The translations under genes were made by a program, and so were the position numbers. The notes beneath the pieces were generated by a model that did no database searches, was not told the origin of the DNA, and worked only from the letters and a program-made list of their open reading frames with translations. From positions 3,286,001 to 3,350,000 of the forward strand of contig NZ_CP113519.1 of NCBI RefSeq assembly GCF_026723825.1: DNA of 64,000 bases, in the 5' to 3' direction. Numbering within the stretch: position 1 is the first letter of the stretch; every line of letters starts with the position of its first letter. This document shows positions 17,760 to 26,802 of the stretch, one piece after another. The DNA is from Pseudomonas sp. GOM7 (GTDB lineage Bacteria > Pseudomonadota > Gammaproteobacteria > Pseudomonadales > Pseudomonadaceae).

Positions 17760-19445
17760 CTAGCGGAAAATTTTTCCGTCGATAACTTCAATAGTCTCAG
17801 ATACATTATATGTGTGCGTCCCCTTCAAACCCCTTAACCAAACTGGGTCTATCCGCCCCACCAACTCCTCCTTGAAAACATCTCTGGTCAACTCAACAAT
17901 TTCAAAAAACTGAATGGCATATCCATATGATTTAGAGCAGTCTTGAGCCGGCCTAATAAGTCGCCCCTCATGTTTAAATATTTTACCAGCCGGCCTTGAG
18001 CTACGCACATCAGACTTTATTGGATTGAGTGCATGCGGCATCCATGGCCCCAATGGGGAGTCAGCAAAGAACAGAAACAACTCATCACAAGTTGATCCCC
18101 CGCACTCGCTGACATTGACAAACATATACCAAGTGCCCTCATGCTCGATCAAGGTCGCATCTGCAGCATTAATATTCTCTAGCAGATTCCCAACAACTTC
18201 CCATTCCGCCGGAAAGGAAACAGCACGAAATAGAGTGACTGTTCGCCCCTGTGCCGTTTCAGGAATCATAAACACTTCCTCATTCCACTCAAACAGAAAT
18301 GGATAAGAAAGATGAGTATCAGTAGACAAAGCCACCCTCGGTGAAGAAGGTTTATTTTCCTCGTCAAGCTCAATATAAGAGATGACACCTTTATCTTCGC
18401 TATACTTCAGCTCTTCAAAGAAGATAAAATTCCTACCTGAAACTTGAATAGGAAAGGGATCAGCATAAAAACGATCTTTCGGAGGAAACAAGGGTATAAA
18501 TCCCTCTACCTTCGGCACAGCCAACTCAGTCTTGACCCTTGGTCTATAAGCAATAAACCACTGCTCCCTTTTTTTTGTTAACTTAGAGGCAAGAACAGTA
18601 AACGCCAGGCGAGCTAAAAAAGGCAGCATCTGCAAGTTGGTTGGCGTTCTATAGATAGATTTATCATAGGGCTGCGCTGGTTCTACGACCAACCCCTTCT
18701 CCCCATGCAAATATAGACTGCGCAAACAACGCATGACATATGCAGCAGCCTTCCAATATGTGCGACTGCGATTTGCGCTCAGCCATATTTTGTCCTCCGT
18801 GGCGCTATAAGAGCGATATATAACCTGACCGCCATCTAACGTCTCTGTCAACTTTTGCAAGATCGTTCCGGAAAGTGGATTACGCTCATACATCTCCCAA
18901 AATAAAGCCGGCCCTCCTCTGTACTCATTATTGTCACCATGATGATAAGACCACACACCATACCTAGCGCTATTTAAGATATCACCCTTTAATATATTGA
19001 ACCCAAACCTAAGAATAACATCCAGATCATGTGAACCAATAATCTCCAAATCTCGCTCTACAAAGCGATCAACATACCTCCCCCTAATACTGTTAATTTG
19101 AAGCAGGGGCAATCCATCAACCAGATAGCATACATTTTTGCTGTGCAAAGCCGTTACAAGGTGACCATGCCTAGCATTATCAAATGAAATATACCGAGAA
19201 TACAACGCATTCTTCATCTGCCCAGTTATTAGCCTCTTAAATCGACTTGCGGGCAACGGAGATTCTGTAACATTGGCATTCAATAGGACAAGTGAAATTT
19301 CAGCAAAACCAGAAGACTTTATGTCCGATAGTACTTTTTCCACCCAAGCAGGAACATCTAACCCGTCAAGCATGACGCCGACTCTAAGCGACGGACGATC
19401 AAAATTAACTTCTGAATATATATTGAAGGTTGGATATGTATGCAT
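17760..19445 (-). CDS. Formyltransferase-like domain fused to a beta-propeller domain
   Basis: A 561-residue two-part protein. Residues about 130-235 resemble the formyltransferase N domain (LRFGFNILKGDIL, then GVWSYHHGDNNEYRGGPALFWE, then LDGGQVI), related to sugar N-formyltransferases and methionyl-tRNA formyltransferase. Residues about 300-561 have the repeated FYADPFPI, SYPFLFEWNEEVFMIPE, DATLIEHEGTWYMFVN and SSRPAGKIF blocks of GH43-like five-bladed propellers found in some polysaccharide genes. It is probably an O-unit tailoring enzyme, perhaps N-formylating an aminosugar. AT-rich codon use and flanking copies of the wbpM 3' end suggest a late arrival in the locus. Confidence 0.75.
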   Translation of the reverse strand: MHTYPTFNIYSEVNFDRPSLRVGVMLDGLDVPAWVEKVLSDIKSSGFAEISLVLLNANVTESPLPASRFKRLITGQMKNALYSRYISFDNARHGHLVTALHSKNVCYLVDGLPLLQINSIRGRYVDRFVERDLEIIGSHDLDVILRFGFNILKGDILNSARYGVWSYHHGDNNEYRGGPALFWEMYERNPLSGTILQKLTETLDGGQVIYRSYSATEDKIWLSANRSRTYWKAAAYVMRCLRSLYLHGEKGLVVEPAQPYDKSIYRTPTNLQMLPFLARLAFTVLASKLTKKREQWFIAYRPRVKTELAVPKVEGFIPLFPPKDRFYADPFPIQVSGRNFIFFEELKYSEDKGVISYIELDEENKPSSPRVALSTDTHLSYPFLFEWNEEVFMIPETAQGRTVTLFRAVSFPAEWEVVGNLLENINAADATLIEHEGTWYMFVNVSECGGSTCDELFLFFADSPLGPWMPHALNPIKSDVRSSRPAGKIFKHEGRLIRPAQDCSKSYGYAIQFFEIVELTRDVFKEELVGRIDPVWLRGLKGTHTYNVSETIEVIDGKIFR

Positions 19446-19779
19446 TAGCTCGCTTCATAGTATTTTAAATAGAGACCCAGCCCCATAACAATTTCGCGCC
19501 TTTCCACGCTCAACCAGTCTTACCCCCCAGAATCCACAACCAGCAGACGCAATGAAATCTTAATATGCTAAAAAAACCAGACAACATAGGCTGTCATTAA
19601 GAGCGTCCCAGAAAAAAGTGCAACCCAAGTAAGCTTAAGTAGCTCCCTCACAATATGCGAAGAAGCTCATACTATAGACTTGCGTATAACAATTCATAAA
19701 ACACTGAACTCAGTCCTGCTTCACTAACTAACGTATCCCTATGCCGCTACCGCGCCATCAACTGATGCCGGCTGTAGAG
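19446..19779. other. AT-rich intergenic stretch without a recognised feature
   Basis: There are 334 bases between wbpM and the formyltransferase gene. I see no ORF with homology, no RNA gene and no strong terminator. It is AT-rich like the O-antigen genes and probably holds a promoter for the formyltransferase gene. Confidence 0.6.
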
Positions 19780-21783
19780 CTACTCTGTGCGTTTCTGCAA
19801 GTAAAGCCAATCGACGATCTCGCCCTCGGGGCGATAGCCCGAGACTACCTCGCGTAGAAGCTGCCGCACGCGCTCGTAGTCCTCACGCGCCACCGCCTCA
19901 TGCAGCGCCTGCAGCACTTGCCTGTATTGCGCCCAGGGCAACATCTCTTCGTTGGCACGCATGATCATCGAATGCTCGGTGGGGCTGACATTGTCACCGA
20001 TCAATAGCTCTTCGTAGAGCTTCTCACCGGGGCGCAACCCCGAAAACTCGATGGAAATATCGCCATGGGGATTATCGACCGAGCGCACGCTCAAACCACT
20101 GAGCTGAATCATTTTTTCCGCCAGGTCGGCAATCTTTACCGGCTGCCCCATATCCAGAACGAAGACGTCACCGCCCTCACCCATCGACCCAGCCTGAATC
20201 ACCAATTGCGCGGCTTCGGGAATGGTCATGAAGTAACGCGTGATATTGGGGTGCGTCACCGTCACTGGGCCACCACGGCGAATCTGCTCATGGAATAGCG
20301 GAATCACCGAACCAGAAGAACCCAGCACATTACCGAAGCGCACCATGGTAAAACGGGTCTTGTTCACCCGATGCACCTTCTCTTCGCGCCCCCAGAGCAC
20401 AGGCGCCGGTTCACCACTGAGTGCCTGCAACACCATCTCGGCCAAACGCTTGGTGCTACCCATCACATTGGTCGGTCGGACCGCCTTGTCCGTGGAAATC
20501 AGGACGAAATGTGCAACCCCGGCCTTGACTGCAGCCTGAGCAGTGAACAGGGTGCCGAACACGTTGTTCAGTAAGCCTTCGGCGATGTTGTGCTCCACCA
20601 TCGGCACATGCTTGTACGCCGCCGCGTGATAGACCGTATCCACCGCCCAGCTCGACATCACCTCATCGAGCCGCTCCGGGTTGCGAATCGAGCCCAGAAT
20701 GGGGATCAACTGAACGGCAAGCGACTCGCGCTTGATCCGGCCCAGCAACTCGGCATGGATGCTGTAGAGATTGAACTCGCTGTGCTCGAACAACAGCAGG
20801 GTCTTAGGCTCACTGGAAAGAATCTGCCGGCAGAGCTCCGAGCCAATCGACCCCCCCGCCCCGGTGACCATGACCACCTGGTTACGAATGCAGCGCTCGA
20901 ACAAGGCCTTCTGCGGCGGCACCGGATCACGCCCCAGCAGGTCGGCGATGTCAACCTCCTGTACGTCATCCACCTTCACCCGGCCACTGGCCAGATCCAT
21001 GAACCCCGGCACACTGCGTACATGCAAGCTGTACTGACCGAGCAACTCGAGGATCTCTCGTCGACGCGCGCGAGAAGCAGAAGGCACCGCAAGAAGAATT
21101 TCCTGAGCGGCGGTTTCCTCGATCATTTGCAGGATATGCTTGGGCTTGTAGACCCTCAGCCCCGCTATCGCACGATTGGCAATCGACGAATCATCGTCGA
21201 TAAAGGCAACGGGCGTCAGCGAACGCCCCATACGCAGCGCAGCCAGCAATTGATTCCCCGCCGCACCGGCACCGTATATAGCCACTCGTGGCAGGCCCTG
21301 GTCACGTATCTGCAGGCGATTGGGGCGCTCGGCAGAAAACCAGTCCCCCATGAAGTACTGACGCATCAGCAAGCGCAGCCCGCCGATCATCATCAGACTC
21401 AACCACCAATAATTGAGCACCATGGAGCGAGGTATCACGGCTGTCGTGTCTCGATACCAATAGACCGCCAAGGCCAGCAGCAAGGCAGAAAGGGAAACGG
21501 CCTTGAAAATGCTCTTCAGCGCATCATTGCCGAAGTAACGCATCACCGCCCGATACATGCCCATGCGGATGAAAATGGGGACGGAAATCAAGGGTGTAAA
21601 AACAAAAAGCCATGCATGCTCACCAAATGGATCAGCGGCATCCAACTCCCCCATTCGCACCACGAAAGCCAACCACAGTGCGCACCAGACCAGCACGACA
21701 TCCGTCATGACCTGGAGTATGCGCTTGGAGCGCCTCGACAACCCTATCAGGCGCTCACGCAGGCGATCAGCAGCCTTCAGCAT
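19780..21783 (-). CDS. wbpM: WbpM-type UDP-sugar 4,6-dehydratase (membrane-bound)
   Basis: A 667-residue member of the WbpM/CapD/PglF group. Four N-terminal membrane helices (about 20-130) lead into a first Rossmann domain (VAIYGAGAAGNQLL) and a second, catalytic SDR domain from about residue 290 (TGAGGSIGSELC, AAAYKHVPMVEHN, STDKAVRPTNVMGSTKR with the family's Met replacing Tyr). It converts UDP-GlcNAc to the 4-keto-6-deoxy intermediate for QuiNAc, FucNAc and related sugars. The ATG at 21783 has AGAGG in front; a GTG one codon upstream is too close. It marks the end of the O-antigen locus. Confidence 0.95.
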   Translation of the reverse strand: MLKAADRLRERLIGLSRRSKRILQVMTDVVLVWCALWLAFVVRMGELDAADPFGEHAWLFVFTPLISVPIFIRMGMYRAVMRYFGNDALKSIFKAVSLSALLLALAVYWYRDTTAVIPRSMVLNYWWLSLMMIGGLRLLMRQYFMGDWFSAERPNRLQIRDQGLPRVAIYGAGAAGNQLLAALRMGRSLTPVAFIDDDSSIANRAIAGLRVYKPKHILQMIEETAAQEILLAVPSASRARRREILELLGQYSLHVRSVPGFMDLASGRVKVDDVQEVDIADLLGRDPVPPQKALFERCIRNQVVMVTGAGGSIGSELCRQILSSEPKTLLLFEHSEFNLYSIHAELLGRIKRESLAVQLIPILGSIRNPERLDEVMSSWAVDTVYHAAAYKHVPMVEHNIAEGLLNNVFGTLFTAQAAVKAGVAHFVLISTDKAVRPTNVMGSTKRLAEMVLQALSGEPAPVLWGREEKVHRVNKTRFTMVRFGNVLGSSGSVIPLFHEQIRRGGPVTVTHPNITRYFMTIPEAAQLVIQAGSMGEGGDVFVLDMGQPVKIADLAEKMIQLSGLSVRSVDNPHGDISIEFSGLRPGEKLYEELLIGDNVSPTEHSMIMRANEEMLPWAQYRQVLQALHEAVAREDYERVRQLLREVVSGYRPEGEIVDWLYLQKRTE

Positions 21784-21860
21784 CACAACCTCTCTTCATA
21801 TCCCTTGAGCATGAATATCAGCAACCACTCTTGCCTAGGCCAATAGAATGATCCCAAAGC

Positions 21861-22418
21861 TTATGACGAAGAGCGCACGCGATCACCAGCGCCCTTGCCT
21901 AGCACTGTCATGAAGATGTACTTGAAATAATGCGCCAGTGTCAGGTCACGGATCATCCGCTGATCGGTTTCTGCCAGCAACTGCGGTGTCGACATATCGA
22001 TATCGCTCACCTGAGCCAGCCCGGTGATACCCGGCCGCACATTGAATACACCACGACAGGCCCGCTCTGCAGTCAGTTCCTGTTGATTGAACAGCCCTGG
22101 GCGCGGCCCTACCAGACTCATTTCCCCTTTCAGTACATTCCAAAGCTGTGGCAATTCATCGAGCTTGGTTTTACGCAAAAAAGCACCAAGTCGCGTAATG
22201 GAGGCACTGGAAGCCAAGTGGCTGGCGACAGAGGCCGTATCGACCGTCATGGTGCGAAATTTGATCAGGATGAAAGGCTTCTGGTTACGTCCCACCCGTT
22301 CCTGACGAAACAGAGGTGAACCTGTATCGAACAGGCCCAGCACATAGATCAGCAGCAAGACAGGAAAACCGAACACCAATCCCAGAGAAGCAAACAGAAC
22401 ATCAAACAGACGAATCAC
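21861..22418 (-). CDS. Small initiating phosphosugar transferase (PglC/WreU type)
   Basis: A 185-residue monotopic phosphoglycosyltransferase (bacterial sugar transferase family). One N-terminal hydrophobic segment (3-28), then FRQERVGRNQKPFILIKFRTMT, LDELPQLWNVLKGEMSLVGPRPG with the DE pair and PRP, and GITGLAQV. It moves a sugar-1-phosphate from a UDP-sugar to undecaprenyl phosphate and starts the repeat unit. With the adjacent reductase and WbpM the likely donor is UDP-QuiNAc. The GTG start overlaps the upstream gene by 17 bases. It takes the place of the polytopic WbpL of P. aeruginosa. Confidence 0.9.
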   Translation of the reverse strand: MIRLFDVLFASLGLVFGFPVLLLIYVLGLFDTGSPLFRQERVGRNQKPFILIKFRTMTVDTASVASHLASSASITRLGAFLRKTKLDELPQLWNVLKGEMSLVGPRPGLFNQQELTAERACRGVFNVRPGITGLAQVSDIDMSTPQLLAETDQRMIRDLTLAHYFKYIFMTVLGKGAGDRVRSSS

Positions 22419-23358
22419 GAACGCACCTTCTCAATCCTTCTTTGACAGACACGGGAGGCTCCCAACCCAACAATTCTCGTGCTTTGCCGATATCCACCTG
22501 CAGTGACCCCAGCAAACGCTGAGCGACGGCACGCTTACCCAACAACGCTGCACCCAGGCTGAGCAAAGCCGCTGGCACAGGAATCAGACGTGCGGGCCGC
22601 CCCATGGCTTCCGCCACGCCACGCAAAAGCTCGGTCGTTGACAGATCCTCACCATCCCCAGCAAGGAAGACCTGATTGGCAGCTGCCGGATGGTCAATGC
22701 AACGGATGATCAGGTCAACCAGATTGTCTATACCCACCAGAGAGCGTTTGTTATGAATAGCCCCTAATGGCAGCGGCAACCCTTTGCTCACGAGCTTGAT
22801 CAGGCTGGCAAAGTTGCCCTTGACGCCCGGCCCATAGACCAAGGGCGGTCGGATGATGACGATTTCCATTCCGGTCTCACCAGCCAACCTCATAAGACCT
22901 TGTTCGGCCTCTAACTTGGATAGACCATAAGGATCCTCAGGAGCAGGTACATCAATAGGACTGAAAGGCTTGCCTTGCTCGGTCGACTCACCATTGACCT
23001 TAACTGAACTGATAAAGAGGAAACGCCGCACACCTGCTGCTGCCGCTTGACGAGCTAAATTTAGTGTCGCATGGACGTTTATTTTTTGAAATTCAAAAAG
23101 AGGATCAGGTACCTGATCAGACATTACATGTACACGAGCAGCGCAATGTACGACTGTATCGACACCACTCAAGAAATCAGAAAAACAAGCTGTTTCAAGC
23201 TCCGCTAAATGTACATGTTCCACACCGAGAGGCCAATCCGGGTTGATCTTACGAGAAGCGGCCAGCGCCGAAAAATTGGAATGATCGACGATTCGTCTAA
23301 CCAGAGCCGTCCCAATAAATCCATTCGCACCGGTGATCAAGATCTTCTGCCGAGTCAT
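22402..23358 (-). CDS. NAD-dependent epimerase/reductase, WbpV-like
   Basis: A 318-residue extended SDR protein. ITGANGFIGTAL is the nucleotide site, FISSVKVNGE and YGLSKLEAE carry the catalytic Ser and YxxxK. Family members next to small sugar transferases reduce the 4-keto intermediate made by WbpM to give UDP-QuiNAc or UDP-FucNAc (WbpV/WbpK group). Here it overlaps both neighbours (4 and 17 bases), so the three are translationally coupled. The exact product sugar is inferred from context. Confidence 0.85.
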   Translation of the reverse strand: MTRQKILITGANGFIGTALVRRIVDHSNFSALAASRKINPDWPLGVEHVHLAELETACFSDFLSGVDTVVHCAARVHVMSDQVPDPLFEFQKINVHATLNLARQAAAAGVRRFLFISSVKVNGESTEQGKPFSPIDVPAPEDPYGLSKLEAEQGLMRLAGETGMEIVIIRPPLVYGPGVKGNFASLIKLVSKGLPLPLGAIHNKRSLVGIDNLVDLIIRCIDHPAAANQVFLAGDGEDLSTTELLRGVAEAMGRPARLIPVPAALLSLGAALLGKRAVAQRLLGSLQVDIGKARELLGWEPPVSVKEGLRRCVRDSSV

Positions 23359-24485
23359 GATGCTTTCTCCGATCCACGGTAAATATCCAAATGTTGAGAA
23401 ATGACATTATGGATAGAAAACTCACGCTCGGCAAAAGCACGACCAGCAAGTCCCATTTGCTGACGTAAAGACGGGCTCTCGACCAAAGCTTGTATAGCAT
23501 CAGCAAGCGCAGCGGCATTCATTACAGGAACTAATAACCCCGTCTGCCCAGGAATGATGGCATCTCGGCAACCAGGCACATCGGTGGTGACTACGGGCCG
23601 GCCACAGGCAGCAGCCTCGATCAGACCTTTAGGTAGACCCTCGCGATAAGAGGGTAAGCATACGATATGAGCATTCGTATAATGCTGAGCCACCTGATCA
23701 CTGTAGCCTGACAGCTCAACGACCCCCTCTTTCTTCCATAGCTCAATTTGCTCAGAGGTTACGGAAGACGGGTTACCTGGATCTGGCGCCCCGATCAATT
23801 TGAACTTAACGCTCACGTTCCGATGGCGCAATATCCTGGCGGCGTCCAAATACTCATATACCCCCTTATCCTTGAGCAATCGAGCAGCCATGACGACAGT
23901 CGGCACACCATCTGGCTCCGGAAAATAACCGTAACTATCGAGATCCACCCCAGAGCCGCGTATGAGACATGCTTGCTCAGAACTCACAGCACCAGAATCC
24001 AGCAATAATTGACGATCATCCGGATTTTGAAAAATCACAACCAACTTATTCTGTTTAAATGCATGACGATATAAAAAGGAAATGAGCACTTTGCGAAATC
24101 GAGCCAACACTGAATCTGCAGTGAACACGGTGCCCAAGCCTGAGACTGCAGCCACCACGGATTGCACACGTAGAAAGCGTGCAGCCACCCCCCCATACAA
24201 TACAGGCTTGATGGTTACCAGATGCACGATATCAGGCCTCACATGCCTGAACAGCCCAAAAATCTGAACCAACGTCATCAACTCTTTCAAAGGGTTCTGC
24301 CCACTTCTCTCCATCTCGATCGAGTGATGCTGAAAACCCATATCCTGAATGCGCTGGACACTATCGGCATGAGGAGTAGCCACATGCACTTCATAACCGA
24401 TACCTCTAGCAGCAACTGCGATCACCGCCCGATGCGACAAGAAGAAATCAGCCGAGTTAACCAAGAAAAGAAGTTTCTTCATCAA
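23355..24485 (-). CDS. Glycosyltransferase family 4 (PglA-like)
   Basis: A 376-residue GT-B enzyme. The N-terminal FLVNSADFFLSHR, the middle VVAAVSGLGTVF and the C-terminal SYREGLPKGLIEAAACGRPVVTTDVPGCR (the E-x7-E donor motif) are typical of the PglA/CapM group, which adds the second sugar to an undecaprenyl-diphosphate-linked acetamido sugar. That fits its place next to the initiating transferase and reductase. It shares ATGA with the downstream gene. Confidence 0.88.
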   Translation of the reverse strand: MMKKLLFLVNSADFFLSHRAVIAVAARGIGYEVHVATPHADSVQRIQDMGFQHHSIEMERSGQNPLKELMTLVQIFGLFRHVRPDIVHLVTIKPVLYGGVAARFLRVQSVVAAVSGLGTVFTADSVLARFRKVLISFLYRHAFKQNKLVVIFQNPDDRQLLLDSGAVSSEQACLIRGSGVDLDSYGYFPEPDGVPTVVMAARLLKDKGVYEYLDAARILRHRNVSVKFKLIGAPDPGNPSSVTSEQIELWKKEGVVELSGYSDQVAQHYTNAHIVCLPSYREGLPKGLIEAAACGRPVVTTDVPGCRDAIIPGQTGLLVPVMNAAALADAIQALVESPSLRQQMGLAGRAFAEREFSIHNVISQHLDIYRGSEKAS

Positions 24486-24508
24486 AAAAAGCCTAAACCA
24501 AGCACGCC

Positions 24509-26734
24509 CTAAACCTCTCTACTACTGACGCGGGGCACAGCAATACACGCACCCAGAAAGACCCAAAAAATGCGCTGATAGAACACCTCATGAAACAGAC
24601 TCATAGCCGCAAAAACCAGAAAAAGCATTATCAACGCGTTACGCACAACCCTGAGACCACAACCGGAGAGTGCATATTTAAATATACAGATAAAAGGAGC
24701 GGCGAACAGAGCAAAACCAACAACGCCGAACTCAGCCAATATCCATAAAGCTGTATTATGGATTATGACATCAATACCTAGGAGTTCTGAACTTTCATGA
24801 TAGAAAGCCCCCAAACCTGCGCCGAAAAGCGGATTTTTCAGCCACATATCAAAAGAAGCAGTCAAGAGCGTCAGCCTGAGCGAATCGCTTTCTTGGCTAG
24901 ACACAGGCAGAGCTATAGCGGATATCCCTGCAGAGAAATCAGGAGCCCCCTCACCCCCAGAGGAGAATAGAGACACAATCAAATGATACACATAAAGAAG
25001 GTAATACTCACAAAGCCCCCAGACATACGGACCGTACTGTGCGACCAGAAAGCCTACACCGCCCAACAAAAAAGAACCGACCAGAAACTTACGCCTGGCC
25101 ACACCAAAATAAAAAGCATATAAAAACACCATTGCTAGGACAATGGTAGCCGACCGCGATGCGGTTATCAAAATCGCTGTAACCATCACTGCCACAGCAA
25201 AGAACAAAACATCAAAACCAGCCAACTTCAACGGCCGCCGCAAATACCACGGCTCAAAGGCGAGCACCAGAGCAAGAACCATAAGCACCTGGAAAGCGAG
25301 AGCATTACGATTACCTGAATAGGCCTCCAGAATATAGCTAAACCCTTCAAAACGAAGCAAGCCGTGAACAGACAAAAACCACTTAACAATACTTACAACA
25401 AGAACAAGCACGAGAGATACAACCATGAATTTAGAAAGCCTGAAAAATCCAGACATTCTGAAGTACCTCACCACCATGTAGCCACAAAACAAATACCCCA
25501 ACAAAACCAACCAGCCAACCAGCTTTCCTGAGGCCCACGCCGTACTGCCAAAAGAAAGATAACCGTGAAGATATGCCCCCACAAAAGCCAGGCTTATCAG
25601 CAACAGATAGACATTGAGCCACGAAACCCGCCATTGCGGCAACTCGCGCTTCAAGAACAAATTCAACATAACCACTGAAAAAATCAATACTGCAAAAGGA
25701 TCAGCCAAGTTTACGTTAAGATATCCCTCACCTATCTGAACATGAACCTGGAAGAAAATCAGCCCACCCACCATCAGCGTCAAAATCCATACTGCGATTT
25801 CTTCCAACCCTAGAACAGATGAAGAGCGTATCATGGAGCTGAGCCCAACCTTGGCCTCTTGAAACTTTCGTTTGATAATTAAAACCGGAAACAGAACAAG
25901 TACCGCAGCAATTGAAACAAAGCCCAGAAGTACTGATGCAGCCAAAGCACTTGCAGCCGCGCCGCCAAGCAAAGAAATAAGGGATATGGACGAAACCTCC
26001 CGCAGCCCCCACCCGCCAAAACTTACAGGAAGTCCAGCTAAAAAAGAAACGATCGCCGCAACAGACAGAACACTAAGCGCATTGACATCCGGCAGCACAA
26101 CGGAGAAAACCGTAAAAAAAGAAAGAAGAACAAGAATGTTGGCCAAAAGAGAAAGCGCGTAAACCTCAAGAAAACTCAACACTGCCCCCCAAGCAAAGAC
26201 CCTCTTGATAACGACACCCTCTGCCCGGCTAGCCACCCAGTAGAAATAAGACGAAATAGATAATAAAAATATTAATGAAACCTCAAAAAGAGGAACGTCC
26301 TTAACGTAATCGACCACCTCCGAGGAAAAAATAAAAAAACCTCCCAACAGCGCCAGCACACCACTCAAGCTACCAACGACGAATCGCTCATAGAAAGCTA
26401 TAGCGGCATTCTCCACTGCAGAGACGCCAGCACGCTCAAGCATTACATGCCTTCCTGCAACCTGCCCCAGCAATGGGATCATCAATAGAGACGCAATACT
26501 ACCAGAAACATTAGCTTTCACTACATCTACAAAACCCACAGCATAACCAAAGTGCTTCAAGACCCTCCAGTAGCGTATGGTCACAACAACGAAGTTAAGC
26601 AGAAACAGCAGGAATACTCCAACAACGGTTGTCAGCGGAAAGCTGAACAGCGAAGCGAGGAACTTATCGAAATCTACAAAGTAGAAAACGAATGCGATCA
26701 GAATCATCGAAAAGATTAAAAGAAACTTCCTCAC
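24509..26734 (-). CDS. Fusion of flippase-like (LPG synthase TM) and O-antigen polymerase/ligase domains
   Basis: A 741-residue, very hydrophobic protein. Residues about 1-290 match the lysylphosphatidylglycerol synthase-type membrane family (UPF0104), with GQVAGRHVMLERAGVSA and SFGGWGLREVSSISL. Residues about 300-741 resemble Wzy/WaaL proteins, with GNRNALAFQVL, ITASRSATIVL, NPLFGAGLGAFYHESS and IHNTALWILAEFG. I count about 18-20 membrane helices. It is most likely the O-unit polymerase, as no other Wzy is in the locus. A frameshift explanation is excluded since it is one uninterrupted frame. AT-rich. Confidence 0.8.
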   Translation of the reverse strand: MRKFLLIFSMILIAFVFYFVDFDKFLASLFSFPLTTVVGVFLLFLLNFVVVTIRYWRVLKHFGYAVGFVDVVKANVSGSIASLLMIPLLGQVAGRHVMLERAGVSAVENAAIAFYERFVVGSLSGVLALLGGFFIFSSEVVDYVKDVPLFEVSLIFLLSISSYFYWVASRAEGVVIKRVFAWGAVLSFLEVYALSLLANILVLLSFFTVFSVVLPDVNALSVLSVAAIVSFLAGLPVSFGGWGLREVSSISLISLLGGAAASALAASVLLGFVSIAAVLVLFPVLIIKRKFQEAKVGLSSMIRSSSVLGLEEIAVWILTLMVGGLIFFQVHVQIGEGYLNVNLADPFAVLIFSVVMLNLFLKRELPQWRVSWLNVYLLLISLAFVGAYLHGYLSFGSTAWASGKLVGWLVLLGYLFCGYMVVRYFRMSGFFRLSKFMVVSLVLVLVVSIVKWFLSVHGLLRFEGFSYILEAYSGNRNALAFQVLMVLALVLAFEPWYLRRPLKLAGFDVLFFAVAVMVTAILITASRSATIVLAMVFLYAFYFGVARRKFLVGSFLLGGVGFLVAQYGPYVWGLCEYYLLYVYHLIVSLFSSGGEGAPDFSAGISAIALPVSSQESDSLRLTLLTASFDMWLKNPLFGAGLGAFYHESSELLGIDVIIHNTALWILAEFGVVGFALFAAPFICIFKYALSGCGLRVVRNALIMLFLVFAAMSLFHEVFYQRIFWVFLGACIAVPRVSSREV

Positions 26735-26802
26735 AACGCCCCCATGCAGACCGAGCCCGCAAAACTCAATTTATATGTACGATTCACAGCTAAAATAGTT
26801 AA

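Noticed and set aside
17540..17806. An 88-residue protein gene next to comEA
   Set aside because: Its second half is a copied wbpM end and the first half overlaps the neighbouring gene without homology; better read as a remnant.
24509..26734. Two adjacent genes merged by a sequencing error
   Set aside because: The frame is continuous with no internal shift, and the linker has normal coding composition; I kept it as a fusion but flag it for checking.
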